Both the position numbers and the translations under genes were made by a program. Under the pieces are notes generated by a model. It searched no databases. It was not told the DNA's origin and was given only the letters and a program-made list of their open reading frames with translations. This document shows positions 43,759 to 54,357 of a stretch of 64,000 nucleotides of DNA, piece after piece (position 1 is the stretch's first letter; every line of letters starts with the position of its first letter). The stretch spans positions 1,951,501 through 2,015,500 of the forward strand of contig JARHVA010000459.1 of the NCBI GenBank assembly GCA_037957365.1. The letters are read 5' to 3'. This DNA is from Torreya grandis (Eukaryota > Streptophyta > Pinopsida > Cupressales > Taxaceae).

Positions 43759-44532
43759 TCATAGTAATCTAAGACTACTTTCGTTGGCTTCTTTCAATGC
43801 AATGGCTTCCACCCATCTGGTGAAGTAATCAGTTGCAGTAAGCACCCACTTATGCCCCGCACTTGATGGAGGGTTGATCACTCCAATGATATCCAAACCC
43901 CATTGCATGAATGGTTGCTTTACCTGAATCGGGTTGAGAGGAAAAACTGCTAACCTTTGCTTACCCATAAAGAGCTCACATTTCTGACACTTCCTCACCC
44001 ATGCATAAGCTTCCTTGAAGAGGCTGGGCCAGTAATAGCCAACCCTCATTATCTTTGCTACTGTAGTCCTGGGTGCAAAATCACCTCCTGCAGGTCCATC
44101 ATGGAAATGCCCCTGAAGTGTGGCCACTTGGTCATCATCTATGCACCTTAGGAGCATTCCATTGAGGTCCCTTCTGAATAAAATCCTATCAACCAACATA
44201 TAAGGTATGGACTGAAGTTTGAAATACCTTTTTTTGACCATACTTTGAGGGCACTCATATGTTAGCAGAAAGTGCGTCATATCATGGAGCCAACATGTGT
44301 GAGATGGAGGTGCATCTATTTGTGCGTTATCTTGTGTTACCAAGATGACCTCTTTGTCTTCATGAAGGTCATCGACCATATGCTCATACAAGCCTTTACC
44401 TCTTACTAGCTTAGTGACTTCCGCAAATGGCCCTTCTGTCGAGAAAAGTGCCCTTCGACCTTTGAAAATGGTCCTCCCGAAGGGAAAGATAACCTTCGGG
44501 GATTTTGAAATGGTCCTTCCGAAGGGTAACAT
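43759..44532 (-). pseudogene. E7 integrase, N-terminal half fused to LTR
   Basis: Real homology starts at TKLVRGKGLYEHM (about residue 40); earlier residues are LTR sequence beyond the deletion junction near 44415. HHCC finger: FHDGPAGGDFAP … RKCQKC, in which the second His is replaced by Asp (E5 has GHFAP). First catalytic Asp in WGLDIIG. It ends out of frame after ALKEANE. Confidence 0.88.
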
Positions 44533-45174
44533 ACCCTTCGGACTTTTGTTTTTTTGTTCCTTTTCTTCGGAATTATTTTCCGCAAGCTTTGTAAAGGCTC
44601 TCCCGAAGGGTAAGGGAGCCTTCGGACTTCTACAAATGGTCTTTTCTGAAGGGAAATATACTCTTCGAAAAATTTGAAATGGTCCTCCTGAAGCTCAAAA
44701 GAGCCTTCGGCAAACTTGCAACTGTCCGCTTGAAGAAGGAAATGCCCTTCGAATTTGTCAGTGACCCTTGGAGTATTCTTTGGAGAAGACGTGTCCCTTG
44801 AAGAACCCGAGAAGCACTATTTTTCGGGACCAAATTGGGTTTGTCAAGCCCCTTTACTTATTTCGGGCTTTTGACTGCTCACAACTTATGAAGTATTTAA
44901 GTAGTGCTCCTTGGAGAACCCGAAATACACTGTCCATGAGTAATTCGGGTTCGTAAACCCGAATTACTTCTACTTATAAAACATTTAGAAGTCAAGCACC
45001 GCTGGAAACCTGATTTGCACTGTGTCCTCAGAAACCCGAAGTCTTGCGACTTCGAAAGCCCAAAGACTTCTTCTTTGGATAACCCGAGGTTGTTTGAACT
45101 TGCCACTTTTGCTTGAATGTCCACCTTCTCACACTTGGGCAAAATTTTGGTATGTGGGCCAAAAAAGACCAACA
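44416..45174 (-). repeat. E7 5' LTR remnant
   Basis: First 759 bp of the LTR in sense, closely matching 39530-40284. The rest was deleted together with gag through RNase H. Confidence 0.9.
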
Positions 45175-45231
45175 GGAACAAAACCAAGCTAAGGGTCCAT
45201 AATCAAGCTATGCCCAAAAGGGGGACTTTAT

Positions 45232-45255
45232 AGTCCTCCCCACCCAAAATTGCTT
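45232..45255 (-). other. E6 polypurine tract and pol-tail
   Basis: Minus strand GGGTGGGGAGGAC immediately before the LTR, preceded by a relic of the LLEDKQFW-like tail (ttgcttgtcctcaagcaatt in plus). Confidence 0.78.
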
Positions 45256-45310
45256 GTCCTCAAGCAATTGCAAAAGCTATGGGTTTGTCCCCACATTCTT
45301 TATGATGCAC

Positions 45311-45733
45311 TTAACAACTGAAATGGCTTCCCACTAAAAAAAAGCTCCAATTAACTCCCAACTTACTAAACCTGTATCTTAGAGGCTTCACCCATGAGCT
45401 CAAGGTGTCATGACCACCTTTCAAGGACTCCTCATAACCCCAATGAAATAACAAATGCCATACTAGTTTGCCTTTTATGTAGCATCTCATAGTGACTAAT
45501 GTGCCCTCAAAAGATGTTTCCAAAACTTGGAAAGAAGTAACAACAATCTCATCTTGAAACATATCTTCAGTGAAAATAGCACATAGATGCAACCTCCCTT
45601 GAGCGTGCCTCAAAACATGTGGCATGCCACTTCTCTTTGACTTCCTTTTATCACAACCTTCATGCATAGGAAGAACATTAAAATGATCAAATAAAATCTC
45701 AACGAACTTACAAGATAGGATTGTACCTCTCAC
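45311..45733 (-). CDS. E6 distal ORF (unknown, conserved in E4)
   Basis: 140 codons: MRGTILSCKFVEILFDHFN, GMPHVLRHAQGRLHLCAIFT, SFEGTLVTMRCYIKGKLVW, GYEESLKGGHDTLSSWVKPL. E4 19600-19988 matches but is broken, so the protein frame has been kept longer in E6. It has no signal or metal-binding motif that I can name. It lies just before the PPT in place of pol. Unknown function. Confidence 0.5.
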   Translation of the reverse strand: MRGTILSCKFVEILFDHFNVLPMHEGCDKRKSKRSGMPHVLRHAQGRLHLCAIFTEDMFQDEIVVTSFQVLETSFEGTLVTMRCYIKGKLVWHLLFHWGYEESLKGGHDTLSSWVKPLRYRFSKLGVNWSFFLVGSHFSC

Positions 45734-46038
45734 TCCTTATCAAGCCAAAAGCGAACCTTATTATGAACATTTCCAAAATACATCATAGGCTGGAATTTAT
45801 AGAAAAAAATCAGATCTTTCATCTTTCACATGCTGCTGTACCTGCCCCTTCAAATCAGAATTTTCTAAGTGGTAAATTTCAGAATGTACCTTACATATGT
45901 CTTCACAAACTTGGGTTGTAGCGTGCCCTTAGAGTGCAATTTTTTTATCCTTTTAGGTGGCTGGAATTGTTTTGTTGACTCGTAAAATTTTGAGCCAAAA
46001 AAATCAAATTTCCAACATCTTCCAGTTCTCCCCCTTGG

Positions 46039-46695
46039 CTAACATATGTGAAATAAATTGCTCTTGATGCCCCCAAAAGTCCATAGGTAGGCCCGGCTGA
46101 TTCTAGCATATTCCGACAAGCAAGAGGACCATCTTTTCTTGCAATTTGAACCTTGTGAACAGCTGTTTGTGATTTTCATCCTTTCTAAAATCAAGAGGGG
46201 ACTCATGCTCCTTGTAACACCCTCATTTTTATTTTTGCAAGAAGAAATAAGGTGCTGCCCAAAGCTATTTTGGGGCTGCCCTTGGCAGTCAAGTCTCCTC
46301 TCAACCTTCCCAAAACATAGATGACAAAAATCATAATTTTGGATACTTACCAAAGAGATACGAGACTGAATTTCCCTTGGAGCCATTGACTGCCCATAAT
46401 CAAAATTTGTAGCCTCTTGCCATGGCCAAAAAATCGCATTTGCAAACCGCTTTGCCATCTCAATTGGTTTCGTTTGTTTGGAAGTCACCACGTTCTTTGT
46501 ATTGCTCTTGGCTATAGCAATTAATCTCCCTAATGTTCCTATACATGGAACAAATAAATTAGGAAAAATAATAGTTTTTAGTAATACCTTTTTTATCACC
46601 TTATCAAGTTCTGGGATCATGAAGTGCATCCCTTCTTGATGCCTTGATTCTTTCTTGCAACTCCTTACCACCCGAAAGTCAAAAGGTGTGTTCAT
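46039..46695 (-). CDS. E6 central ORF (unknown, FVPC.G motif)
   Basis: 218 codons open without interruption: MNTPFDFRVVRSCKKESRHQ, PELDKVIKKVLLK, FPNLFVPCIGTLGRLIAIAK, WPWQEATNFDYGQSMAPRE, NYDFCHLCFGKVERRLDC, LWTFGGIKSNLFHIC. E4 encodes the same protein with stops. The ELDKVIKK…FVPC.G portion aligns with the MS.RHDE segments of K1/K2 and E3. Cysteines (CHLCFG … C) could suggest a metal site but no known pattern is matched. Unknown family. Confidence 0.5.
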   Translation of the reverse strand: MNTPFDFRVVRSCKKESRHQEGMHFMIPELDKVIKKVLLKTIIFPNLFVPCIGTLGRLIAIAKSNTKNVVTSKQTKPIEMAKRFANAIFWPWQEATNFDYGQSMAPREIQSRISLVSIQNYDFCHLCFGKVERRLDCQGQPQNSFGQHLISSCKNKNEGVTRSMSPLLILERMKITNSCSQGSNCKKRWSSCLSEYARISRAYLWTFGGIKSNLFHIC

Positions 46696-46739
46696 GTCCT
46701 TCTTGACATAGTTGTAGCAAATTTTTTACCTCTTCAACC

Positions 46740-46972
46740 TCCCCCTTATAGTGGCTGAAAATCCATTCATATATGTGTGAACCACTTCCATGATGTTGAG
46801 GTGTGAGAGGCACACCTTCCTAGAGTCAATATTCATCATGGTAACAAGAAACTTTGGGGAAAACACGCTGAAAATATGAAAAACAATAGTCAATAAATTA
46901 CCAACAACCCTTGCAATGACCTATGGGTCATAGCACTTGTCACCTATCACCACCTCCACGATTAGCCAAGTT
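46740..46972 (-). pseudogene. E6 upstream piece of the unknown ORF
   Basis: Matches E4 18310-18545 (TTWLIVEVVIGDKCYDP, NIDSRKVCLSHLNIMEVV). Broken by a stop at the Trp of DPW. The right edge at 46972 is the junction to K2. Confidence 0.5.
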
Positions 46973-47488
46973 GTTCCTTCTGTGAAATTGTCTTTCAAAT
47001 TCGTGCGTTGCTTCTTTACTACGGACTTGTAGGCATTCAACTTGCTCATTTTCCTTTGCCTTTCCAACATATTTGTTTCTTCTACAAGAGCATTTAGCTC
47101 TTTGCTCATCATTCTTCTTTTTCAATCATACATCAATGTGGTCAGATGTTTTTCAGAGCTCCTTGACTACATGCACGACTGTCATTGCTCTCTTCTCTAA
47201 TTCCTTGAGCACTTCTTACAACTCTTCGACCCACTTCTCCCATGTTGTCTTGTCCATTTTCAAATTTTTTCTCGACTCTTCCTCCAAAGGATTCGCAAAT
47301 GCAGCTATTGGAGTCTCGCAGAGCAACCTATGTATAGCTGTGCCAATGGCGGTGATCATCTCCTCAATCTTGCCCACCATGCTTGCATTTACCTTCCTCT
47401 CTTTAATTTCTATGACTCCTCAATTAGTCTCTTCCCCAATTCTTCAATCTCTTCCTCCAGCTTCAAACTACATTGCACCACATTTGCA
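46973..47488 (-). pseudogene. Coiled-coil-like ORF (E2-type), K2 copy
   Basis: Homologous to 33857-34517: SKELNALVEETNMLERQRKM, NAYKSVVKKQRTNLKDNF. Truncated at 46972 by the E6 junction. A short deletion relative to K1 is present near 47345. Function unknown. Confidence 0.45.
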
Positions 47489-47489
47489 G

Positions 47490-48360
47490 TGTAATGTCCC
47501 CTTTTTGGGCTTAATGAGGTTGGAGCCCTTGGCCGACTCTTTTGTTTCCCATTGGCTAAGAGAAGGGTTTTAAAAACGGAAACTATGTTTCTTTTTTCAA
47601 GTTGCTAAGAAGGTGATATTTTCGGCAACTTTGGTTATTTGGATTTTATTTAAGGGGGACTTTTTATTTTAACTTAAGTCGGCCCGTATTGATCTTTTAT
47701 AAAGGGGGTGCTTTTTTAATATTGTTTTTCCCTCCCTTTGTGGGGCACCACCCTTCGGGAAAGTTTGGTGGGAAAAGGAGGGTATATAAGTAAGGGGTTA
47801 TTGCTAATTCTGGAGGATGATCAACAATCTATTTTTTCTCTAGATGTTGAGCACGTTTGCTTGCATTATCAGTGTATGAGGATGGAAACCCTCATTAGTT
47901 ACTAGAATTGGGGACTAAAACTCTCATTTCTCTTGGTGACTTCATTCAGAGGTCATAGTTGGGCAGAATATCAGATTTTCAGTTTCAACTGTTGCTTGGA
48001 GGTGGGTGAACCAGTTTGGGGACTTTTTAGGGTTGGATGCAATAGTGGATCAGCCTTTTGGGATCAGCGAGGTCATTTCCATCCACTTGGAGTGTGGCGA
48101 CTTGCTTGGGAGACTTGGACAACTGTTTTTGCATTGTTGGATGAGTGAAATATTCAGTTTTTACATTCATTGGTTTGGTGATATTTTTTTATAATTTTCA
48201 GGTCTGAAATTAATATCAAAATCAGACTTTGGGTTCCCATATTTTTTTGAATATTATGCAATTTTATGAGGGTTATTTGATATTGGAGAAATTCATTTTT
48301 TTGTGCCTAAATATTCATTTGCAGCTGATACAAGTGAGTTTCCAGCTGCTATAGGATTGA
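47490..48360 (+). repeat. LTR-like segment of K2
   Basis: TGTAATGTCCCC start; TATA ggtatataagt at about 47781; as in K1 it fuses without a PBS to the unknown ORF. Right limit approximate. Confidence 0.65.
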
Positions 48361-48423
48361 TTTTGAGGTAGAAAATGCCATGCTGCTTGGGACAACATAA
48401 ACGAACACTTGGGAATCCATTTT

Positions 48424-49023
48424 AGAAGTTGAAAGTGTAAGGAAAATGCAAACCATAGAAGGGGGTTTGATATTATGTCTATAAGGCATGATGAAGTGAT
48501 TGAAAGAGTGTTGTTAAACACTCTTATTTTTCTTAATGCGTTTGTTCCATGTGCAGGTCCAGGAATGGTGGAAAATGCAACCTCCAACATTGCACACACT
48601 TTTGGAGAGATTCCAAATTTATATTTGAACTTAGGTAAGACAAACATTCAAAATTTAGAATTCGTATTTTTGAGTCACCGAGTATGCAATGATTTCTACA
48701 TCACGGGTCTACATCATGCGTTGTTTTCAATCGTGAATAGTGTGGATTTGTGTATTTTGGGAGAGTTTTCTTGTATGATAATGTTAGTAGAAGACGTCCA
48801 CTATCGGGGACAATTAACCTAGCCATCCCAATGCTGATGGGGATGAGATGTAAGGTGGTTTGTCGCTGTTATGGACTGTTTCCAGCCTACATGCAAGATG
48901 CTTTGTGCCATGAAGAGAAGGGGACAAGCCACAATAGCATTAAGGAAATCATTGGAGTACAACATACAACCATGAAGCAAGTGTTTGGGATTACAAATCT
49001 CAAATGTGGATTTGGGATCTAGG
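48424..49023 (+). pseudogene. K2 unknown ORF (MSIRHDE / CGCY module)
   Basis: 48475-48822 encodes MSIRHDEVIERVLLNTLI, FLNAFVPCAGPGMVENATS and FYITGLHHALFSIVN; after a frame change, 48750-49022 encodes FLYDNVSRRRPLSGTIN, CRCYGLFPAYMQDALCHEEK and KQVFGITN. Homologous to K1 and E3. Some reading-frame damage. Unknown family. Confidence 0.5.
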
Positions 49024-49060
49024 TTGTGAAAAACAACATTGCTTGAGGATAAGCAATTTT

Positions 49061-49074
49061 TGAGAGGGGAGGAC
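49061..49074 (+). other. K2 polypurine tract
   Basis: tgagaggggaggac directly before the LTR start TGTAATGTCCTC, preceded by gcttgaggataagcaat, a pol-tail relic. Confidence 0.8.
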
Positions 49075-49928
49075 TGTAATGTCCTCTTTTCTAAAAAAAT
49101 AATAATATTATTATTCAAATAAAAAGTTTTTTTAAATACTTTAAATAAAAATAATAATATGCCTTAGTTGTCAAAAATGAATATGTCGACAACTCCTTTC
49201 TATTTTTGACTTAAGAAGGGGACTTTTTGGTCATAAGCTTTTTAGAGGGAATTGATATAGAAAGGGAAAGGAGGTTCTTTTTGGAGCATCATGTCATTTT
49301 TATCAATCAAAATAATGAGTTTGAGCATGCATGCTTGACTTTCAACCTTAGAAGACGAAACCTTTTTATGGTAATCTAAAGTTGAAGATGAAAACTTTCA
49401 ACCTTCAGTTGACTTCAGTTTAGATCCCATTTTGGACAAAAACGAGCAATTGGTGGTGTCTATTAACCTTTCCAAGTAGGGAGAAATAGTTGGACAACAT
49501 CTTGAAGGATTGTGCAACAGTTTGGGGCAGCCAACCCTTGTTTTGAGCCCTCTCCTAGGGCAACAAACTGTTTTGGAGCCCTCTCCTAGGGCAGCGAACT
49601 CCCTTGGAGGGTTTCAAGATGCTTTTTGAGGCCTAATTTGATACTTGTTCATACCTTCGCCAAGCTGGTAATTTATAATTTTTTTCCAGATATTTATTGT
49701 TTGAGAAATTCAGATTCAAAGGTCCTATTTCCATCTATAATATTTATTATTTTTGGCAAGTATTGTGAAGAATAAAATATTGTATTTGCGATCTAAATTG
49801 GTATATACAGAGTTCTAAATTTTTACTTGCCTAGGGTTTGAATTAGAAAATCAGAGTTGCATGTGTTTATGCCAGGGTTTGTTGGGAAACCCTATTTGTT
49901 CCGATTCTGCCCTAAACGGGACATTTTA
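49075..49928 (+). repeat. K2 3' LTR
   Basis: 854 bp, TGTAATGTCCTCTTTTC to GGGACATTTTA (K1: …TTTCA). Similar in start, A/T-rich U3 and end to the E3 LTR, so K and E3 belong to one broad family. It contains gagccctctcctagggca repeats at about 49543-49600. Confidence 0.82.
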
Positions 49929-50786
49929 GAGGATGAGTGCAATAACCCACTAAATTGAAATCTTGACAAATAAATATTGAAATCTTGAATTTCTGATTGT
50001 ATTTATTTATTCTAAAAGATTGACAATTTGATTGGGCATAAAACATCACATGCAACAACAAATACAAATAGTCACTATTTAATATTTTCAACTGGTTTAA
50101 ACCCTAATGTAAATTGCACAAATACCAATAATTACAAATAATAAATACCAATAATTTCCCTTGTTTGCTGTTTTAGATTAATTATTGTAGGTACTACAAT
50201 TGATAAATGTGACATTGGACTACTAGATGGTTATTTGCACCTGCTAGTTGTTCCCAATTGCTGCAATTTGCCCTTGGAGGGCTATGGCAGCCTCAAAATA
50301 TGTGATGCCCTGCCCATAGGTCTGCAAATAGACCCCTAATGAAGTTGCCCAGCCTTGGGGATCCTCTATGCATGCAAATCTGCGCTTGAAACCCTTATGC
50401 CAAACCTAGAAATGTTGCGCCCTAGTTATTTGAGCCTCCAAACCTGTTAAATCCTGAAACTAGAAGCATAGTTGTAATCCTTCGATGGGATTGCCAGATG
50501 GGTATGAAGGGTTTCGTCTTTGTACTTATAAATTCGAGGTTTTTTGTCCTCTGAATATTTGTAGAAGCTGCAAGCTTTTCCTTTGTAAAAAGGGTTGTGT
50601 TTTTGTTCGAATAATTTCAATAATAATTCTTTACTCTAATCTTCTAGTATACATTTTTCCAATCCAACCCTAAAAGAAATAAATATTTATTTTAATTTAA
50701 TATTCATCTTTTTCCAATTAATGAATATTAATTACTTTTGGGCATGTATGTATTAATTACTTTTGGCCCCATTCAATATTAATTAA
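49929..50786. other. Flank of K2, unassigned
   Basis: Copy of 36927-37740 up to 50741, then 45 bp in which attaattacttttggcc recurs, ending at the Tat LTR edge at 50787. No gene recognised. Confidence 0.35.
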
Positions 50787-52390
50787 TGTTGTCAATCAGA
50801 CTTGCACCCCTGTGAAGGTATTTTCAGGCTTTGTCTGGTGAAACATGGAAACAATCCTAGGCTATGGGTGACCTAATTAGTGGATTGAGTCTCTAGGTTG
50901 TAAGGGCTAGCTCCCTTTGATGTATCAATTAGAATCTCTGCTACAAACTACGTGGGAAAAGAGAAAAAGAGAACTTGAAAGGAAATCCTACCTAATGATG
51001 GTGATATACCTGAATGTAGATTGATCCACTCAATTTAAGCTTTTAAAAACACTGATTCAGATTAAAAAACGGGCTGAACTTTTAACTTCAATTAATCAAT
51101 ATGCATAAGTATTTCACGAAAACATTCTATCTTGCGACCTAAGCTTAAGGGAAATGGTAAAACAGGCCTGATTGAAGGCACTAGCAACCACTAACTCCCA
51201 CTATAGACTCAGTCAAAAAGATGTTTAAACACAGAACATGACTAGTTAGTAACTAGGTAAGGATCAAGACTTGGCAAGGAAGAGAAAATCTAGCACTTGT
51301 GCAAATCAATGACAAAATACACTATACCAGCTTGCTAGAAATTGAAAAACAGTCCTCTTCTATTACTCTGAAAAAGGTTACAACACAAACTTAAGCAGAA
51401 GATTGTCTTGCCAAAAAAAAGGATCCCTTTTAAACAAGGTTGAAAGCCAACTTATAGAAAAATTACAGCAGCCAAGAGATGGCGTTGAAAATAGAAGAGG
51501 TAAACTCATTTATTAGCCTAAGTCAAACTTGCGTTGCATGAGCCTTCCTCTTTTGTCTTTTCTTGTCTTTGTCTCGCATGGAGCTCCTTGGCGTTGAAAT
51601 GAGAATCCTTCGAACTTATGTCTCTTCCACCTTTGTTATCTCTGTGCTGTCCTCCGAAGGAATTCCTTCGGACAAAATGTCCAAAGGAATCCTTCGAACT
51701 TTTTGTAAAGTTCTATCACTTTCCCGCAGACAAAAAGTCCACGGGAATTCTTTTCCCATCTTTTGCTATAGGGACCCTATGCTAAGTCACTTTCTTGAAC
51801 ATTCCGTCGGACTTTTTGTCCGAAGGAAATGACCCTTGTGCCTTTTTCCAAAGGGTATATGTCCTTCGGATTTCTTGTCTTGGACTCTCAAGAAGGGTAT
51901 GTGCCCTTCGGTAATGTCTCTTTTGAAGGGCAAGTGCTCTTCGGGCTTCCTGCAAAGTGTCCCCTTGGCTCTTTGAAAATGTCATTTTCCCGAAGGGTAG
52001 GAACCCTTCGGGATTCTTGCAAGTGTCCCCTCATTTAGAATTGAACCTTCCCGAAGGGTACATACCCTTCGAGCTTTTGCAAATGCCCTTTTTCTTTCAA
52101 CCCTCTTGCAAAGTACATTCCTTTGGACAAAAAGTTCGAAGGAATCCTTGTCTTCTTCCCAAAGGGTAACCCTTTGGGATTTTGTAAGTGCCCCTCGGGC
52201 TTTTGTCAAGTGTCTGTTTCGGGCTTTCTGTAATGGTCTTTCCCAAAGGGCACATGCCCTTTGGGCTTTCGTAAAATCCCTTAAAACTCATGTGATGAAC
52301 ATTCCCGAAGGGCAGGTGCCCTTCGGAATTCTTGTAAGTGTCCTCCATTTCCTTGAGAAATGCCTTTGGGCCTTTTGAAAACTGTCCTCC
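50787..52390 (-). repeat. Truncated Tat-type LTR
   Basis: Sense end CAAGTCTGATTGACAACA at 50787. It has the family U5 box (about 50995-51030), a TATA-like CTATAAGTTGGC (about 51440, minus) and hairpins (51653-51690, 51804-51829, 52040-52060). The sense start (TGTTGG/TGTTGAC) is absent; the sequence meets E8 near 52390, so it is 5' truncated. Confidence 0.75.
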
Positions 52391-53653
52391 ATTAGCTTGT
52401 CCATGCATTTTCCTTCCGCCCTTCCCAAAATTGTTTGTCTTCGAGCAATACTTGAACTGTCTTGCCAACACTAGGATCCCAAACATATCTTGTTGTTTCT
52501 ATTATTCCTTTTGGTGATGTAGATGGCTTCTGTTGCACTACTCTATTAAAATTAGGAATTGGAAGCCTTGAACCCACTAATACTTCTCCAACAAACTCTA
52601 TGAGAGAATCCATAATAGCAAAATCATGTATGAGATGCGATCTAGAGATAGTACTACCAACAATGACACCCTCCATGTTGTTTGTTGTAGCAACTGTAGG
52701 GCTCCATTGACCATACCACAAATCACAACCTCTTTCCCATCAGATTCAAATTTCAGATCCATGGTTTGGTAATTCTGTGTAAATTTCCCAAGGGAATGTA
52801 ACCATTGCACCCCTAAAGCCAACCCTGTTTCTCCTGTGCTCACAACATAAAAGTCATCACACACCTTGTGATTATCAAATGTGATCTCCAATTGTTGAAT
52901 CCTTTTGATGCAAGGAATAGTAGAACCACCAGCTACAATCACATTAAAACCCTAAATTTTTTCAGATTTTAGCCCTCTTTGGGCTACCAAACCCTTATCA
53001 ATGAAGTTGTGGGTTACCCCACTATCAATCAAAACTGTGAGTTTATGTCCTTGCATAACTCCACGAATTTTAAAAGGGTAATACTAGGGTGTGCTAGAAA
53101 GTGCAACATAAGTGCCTGCTGAAATAAGGGTGGCAAGGATGTCTCCTAAACTATCTCCCTCTTCTCTTTTTTTAGGTTCTGTACGTCTTCTAACTCCTCA
53201 TCAGACATCACCTCAATGTAGTGAACCTATTCTTTTGGAAGACACCTATAACCTGGTTCCCATGGATCTTTGCATGTGAAGCATAGTTTTTTCCTTCTAA
53301 GTTCATTTCTTGTTTCTATCCTAATACATAGCTTCTGTGGCAGCGCTTTTTGGAGACAAACGCCTTGCCGAAATGGCTTATTTTGTTGCTAAAAAACTAA
53401 TGACATTGGCTGTCCATAAGATGTAGTCCTTGGCTTCCCATAAGATGTCATTTTTTGGCTGTTCATAGGGCAAAATTTTACCTTTAGGTGCTGATCTTTT
53501 CAAATCTAAATCCCTTTTGATGGATTCTTGAAGAGAAATAGGGTTGAAAGCTTTCATCAACCCTTGAGTGGTTCAGCTAAACCCTCAACAAACAAAACAA
53601 CAAGTCTCCTTTCAGTCACATCAAGTACCAAACTAAAAGTTTCTGAAAATCAA
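52391..53653 (-). mobile_element. E8: chromovirus derivative, gag-protease plus pol-tail
   Basis: Minus strand. From about 53640: gag end (RRLVVLF-like, KAFNPISLQESIKRDLDLK), zinc knuckle CFTCKDPWEPGYRC near 53240-53290, protease (IDSG.THNFIDKG near 53000) and post-protease region (52942-52598: ALGVQWLHSLGKFTQNYQTM). Then, without RT, RNase H or integrase, comes TTRYVWDPSVGKTVQVLLED followed by KQFWEGR and a purine-rich stretch. So most of pol is deleted. Several frame breaks. E9 begins exactly at its gag break (53654). Confidence 0.8.
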
Positions 53654-54151
53654 TGTAATATCCTCAAAAACCAGCAAGGAAATCGCCAATAAGGAAGTCA
53701 TCCCACATGCATGGAGTGCCACTATGAAGAAATAACCATCTAGTTAAGTCGTCCTTGGGAAGTATCAAGGGATGCCACCTGTTGGGAAGACACACCCCTT
53801 GGAAAAGGACATTTGGAGGGTATTATTAATCAACAATTGTTAGGAAGGGGATCATTCAATCATGTATTCAAATATATAACCTTGTACAAGCATCATGCTT
53901 TACAATTGCTCTAGAGGAAGAACCCCTTAACTGTGTAACCTGATTTCAAGGATAAAAACCCTTGTCATCACAATAACTCAAGGACGAAACCCTTTGAGGA
54001 TTCACATTATATTATTTGAGATTTGAAAACTCTGAATGTAATTTCATTTTATTATCTAAATTATTATTTTAAATATAAAATCTATATTTATCTTAAATGG
54101 ATTTCCAAGGATGCCAAATGTTAGTATAATATTTCGATTAAGAATATTATA
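53654..54151 (+). repeat. E9 5' LTR
   Basis: 498 bp from TGTAATATCCTC to AATATTATAA; short for this family. TATA-like caaatatataacc at about 53867. The expected CA end has decayed. Confidence 0.75.
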
Positions 54152-54152
54152 A

Positions 54153-54164
54153 TGGTATCAGAGC
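54153..54164 (+). other. E9 primer-binding site (perfect initiator Met match)
   Basis: TGGTATCAGAGC, exact complement of the plant initiator Met-tRNA 3' end, just after the LTR. Confidence 0.92.
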
Positions 54165-54357
54165 TTTTGCTCTGCCAAGCCTGTGGGGAATTCTTCATGC
54201 AAGGTGACGATAAAGAGATCTGCTATTTTTTGAGAAATAAAAATAAGGGTTTTGATCAACAAAGGGAAAAAACTGAAAAGGGAGAAGAAAAAGCAAATAT
54301 GGGAGAGAAGAACCGAAAGGGTCAATGGATTGATAGGCTTATTCAAGAACAATAACA

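Larger units (their letters stand above)
37884..45174 (-). mobile_element. E7: Tat-type Ty3/gypsy element with perfect TSD
   Basis: 7,291 bp bounded by TG…CA and flanked by ggaac on both sides (37879-37883, 45175-45179). 3' LTR 37884-40284 is complete. The 5' LTR survives only as its first 759 bp (about 44416-45174), where a deletion joins it to the integrase. RT, RNase H and gag are gone. The remaining pol is broken. Solo LTR S3 lies in the 3' UTR. Confidence 0.93.
37741..46972 (-). mobile_element. E6: E4-family element, truncated, host of E7
   Basis: Minus-strand relative of E4. The interior 45232-46972 matches E4 18300-20031. The 3' LTR is 45180-45231 continuing at 37741-37883 after E7 is removed, and matches the E4 LTR start (gaactatgagggggct reversed, cttaagtat). 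The LTR opens TATAAAGTCCCCC where E4 has TGTAATGTCCCCC. Both outer edges are abrupt junctions with K1 and K2, so gag, the 5' LTR and most of the 3' LTR are lost. Confidence 0.82.
46973..50741 (+). mobile_element. K2: composite block, second copy
   Basis: Direct copy of K1 (33962-37740). It retains the PPT and LTR start that K1 lost. Contents: minus coiled-coil ORF (46973-47488), LTR-like start 47490 with TATA, unknown ORF, PPT 49061-49074, 3' LTR 49075-49928, flank to 50741. After 50741 the sequence differs from K1's right neighbour. Confidence 0.82.

Noticed and set aside
54151..54355. ORF starting inside the E9 PBS as a separate gene
   Set aside because: It begins at the LTR/PBS boundary and encodes low-complexity Lys/Glu residues; best read as a leader before gag.
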